From: Nonomuraea sp. SBT364
Lineage (GTDB): Bacteria; Actinomycetota; Actinomycetes; Streptosporangiales; Streptosporangiaceae
NCBI RefSeq assembly: GCF_001083785.1
Contig: NZ_LAVL01000018.1
Location: 31,588 to 95,587, forward strand
Direction: 5' to 3'
Length of the DNA stretch: 64,000 nucleotides
The notes under the pieces are model-generated. The model was given only the letters and a program-made list of their open reading frames with translations, searched no databases and had not been told where the DNA came from. The position numbers and the translations under genes were made by a program. Shown here in pieces: positions 62,997-64,000 of this stretch (position 1 is its first letter; every line of letters begins with the position of its first letter).

Positions 62997-64000
62997 TCTC
63001 CTACCTGACGGCCGAGCCGGCGCTGCGCAGGCTGGAGCTGACCATCACCAGGCGGCTGGACGGGCTGCTCCAGGGCGAGCACCTGGGCCTGTTCCCCGGG
63101 CCGGGCAGCGAACTCGCCGAGGCCAGGCCGTACCAGCCGGGGGACGACGTGCGGCGGATGGACTGGAACGTGACCGCGCGAACCGCCGAGCCGCACGTGC
63201 GCGAGCTCGTCGCCGACCGCGAGCTGGAGATCTGGACGCTGCTGGACGCCACGGCCAGCATGGACTTCGGCACCGCCAGGATGGAGAAGCGGGAGCTGGC
63301 GCTGGCCGCCGTGGCGGCGGTCGGCTTCCTCACCCAGCGGACCGGCAACCGGATGGGCGCGCACCTGCTGCACGGCGGCGGTGTGCGGGTGCTGCCCGCC
63401 AGGACCGGGCGGCCGCACCTGATGGCGGTGCTGCAGGCCATGTTCGGGCTGCCGCGCACCCCGCCCGGCACCGCCGGGCCGAGACTCGGGGCGGCGATCG
63501 AGCAACTCGGGAAGGTGGTGCGGCGGCGTGGCCTCGTCGTGGTGGTGTCGGACTTCCTGGACGAGCCGCCGGCGTGGGAACCGGCGCTGCGCCGGCTCGC
63601 CGCCCGCCACCAGGTTCTCGCGGTGGAGGTGCTCGATCCGCGCGAGCTGACGCTGCCGGACGTGGGCATCCTCACGCTCGTCGACCCCGAGACCGGCAGG
63701 CGGCGCGAGGTCTCCACGGCGAGCGCCCGCCTCCGCCTCCGCTACGCCGAGGCCGCCGCCGCCCAGCGCGCCGCCATCGGGACCGGCCTGCGCCGCGCCG
63801 GCGCCGGCCACCTGCGCCTGCGCACCGACGGCGACTGGGTCCGCGACCTGGCCCGCCACGTCCTCACCCAACGCCGCCTCGCCCACGGACTTCATGTGCG
63901 TGGTGAGCGTGCGGTCGGCGCCGCGGAACTTCTCGAAGGCGAAGCGCGGCACCTTGACGACGATGTAGTCGAGGGTCGGCTCGAAGGAGGCCGGGGTCTC
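62993..64000 (+). CDS. DUF58 protein, C-terminus replaced by foreign (antisense carB) sequence
   Basis: Start ATG overlaps the moxR stop. The DUF58 core is clear: '[20 protein letters not shown]', '[13 protein letters not shown]' (VWA-like), '[11 protein letters not shown]'. From about residue 296 (base 63,878) the frame no longer codes DUF58-like sequence but the reverse of carB, and it is still open at the window end. The usual VWA gene after DUF58 is therefore not seen. Either the gene is truncated by a rearrangement or the assembly is chimeric here. Confidence 0.85.
63878..64000 (-). pseudogene. carB: Internal fragment of carbamoyl-phosphate synthase large subunit (carB), cut at 63,878
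   Basis: On the minus strand the last 123 bases translate as 41 residues of CarB: '[20 protein letters not shown]' then '[20 protein letters not shown]' and E. This is the conserved stretch linking to 'MKSVGEAMAIGR'. After 'MKSVGEA' similarity stops because the DUF58 gene is reached. More of the gene's 5' part presumably lies beyond the window; the 3' part is missing here. Confidence 0.85.

Overview
The window is very GC-rich, densely packed actinobacterial chromosome with GTG and TTG starts, many ATGA/GTGA stop-start overlaps and several apparently leaderless promoters. Gene content (znuACB-zur, recO-uppS, an rsbRST stressosome module with PP2C phosphatases, CGNR and DUF58/MoxR proteins) suggests a filamentous actinomycete, most likely Streptosporangiaceae (Nonomuraea-like). 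That placement is inference. I see no rRNA, tRNA, CRISPR array, insertion sequence or phage gene, and no gene-free stretch longer than about 160 bases.

Layout. 0-6 kb: the 3' part of a GH1 beta-glucosidase that reads without a stop into a LacI regulator, a membrane protein of unknown role, a secreted GH16-CBM6 beta-glucanase with CebR-like operators, and two coupled genes of unknown role. 5.8-16 kb: housekeeping and miscellaneous genes (split CDP-alcohol phosphatidyltransferase pair, recO, uppS, K+ channel, MocR regulator back-to-back with a class V aminotransferase, APH-like kinase, DNA alkylation repair protein, CGNR regulator, EamA exporter). 16-19 kb: zinc uptake operon znuA-znuC-znuB-zur behind a Zur box.

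19-44.7 kb is the most interesting part, an apparently complete oxalate utilisation island. Frc makes oxalyl-CoA. A TPP enzyme (presumed oxalyl-CoA decarboxylase) makes formyl-CoA, and an NAD-dependent molybdenum formate dehydrogenase with its helpers FdhD and MoeA oxidises the released formate. A PanE-like reductase is a candidate oxalyl-CoA reductase giving glyoxylate. Gcl, GlxR and Hyi then convert glyoxylate towards glycerate. Two NDP-forming acyl-CoA ligase systems, an OFA-type MFS transporter, an Nramp-fold protein without the usual metal motifs and a TerC protein complete it. The promoters share an ATACNGTAT palindrome, presumably bound by the FadR-type GntR regulator encoded inside the island. 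Four of its genes carry a rare TTA codon.

44.7-53.5 kb is an aldarate module: glucarate dehydratase, 5-dehydro-4-deoxyglucarate dehydratase, a LysR regulator with GTATC-N4-GATAC boxes, a TctCBA tripartite transporter, a universal stress protein, a GntR regulator and a talarate/galactarate dehydratase. 53.5-55.8 kb has small conserved proteins and glyS. 55.9-61.8 kb is one coupled six-gene stress-signalling operon (RsbR, RsbS, RsbT, ATPase-PP2C, hybrid histidine kinase, receiver-PP2C). 61.9-64 kb starts a MoxR/DUF58 operon. It ends abnormally: from about 63,878 the minus strand reads as an internal piece of carbamoyl-phosphate synthase large subunit, so both genes are broken at one junction.
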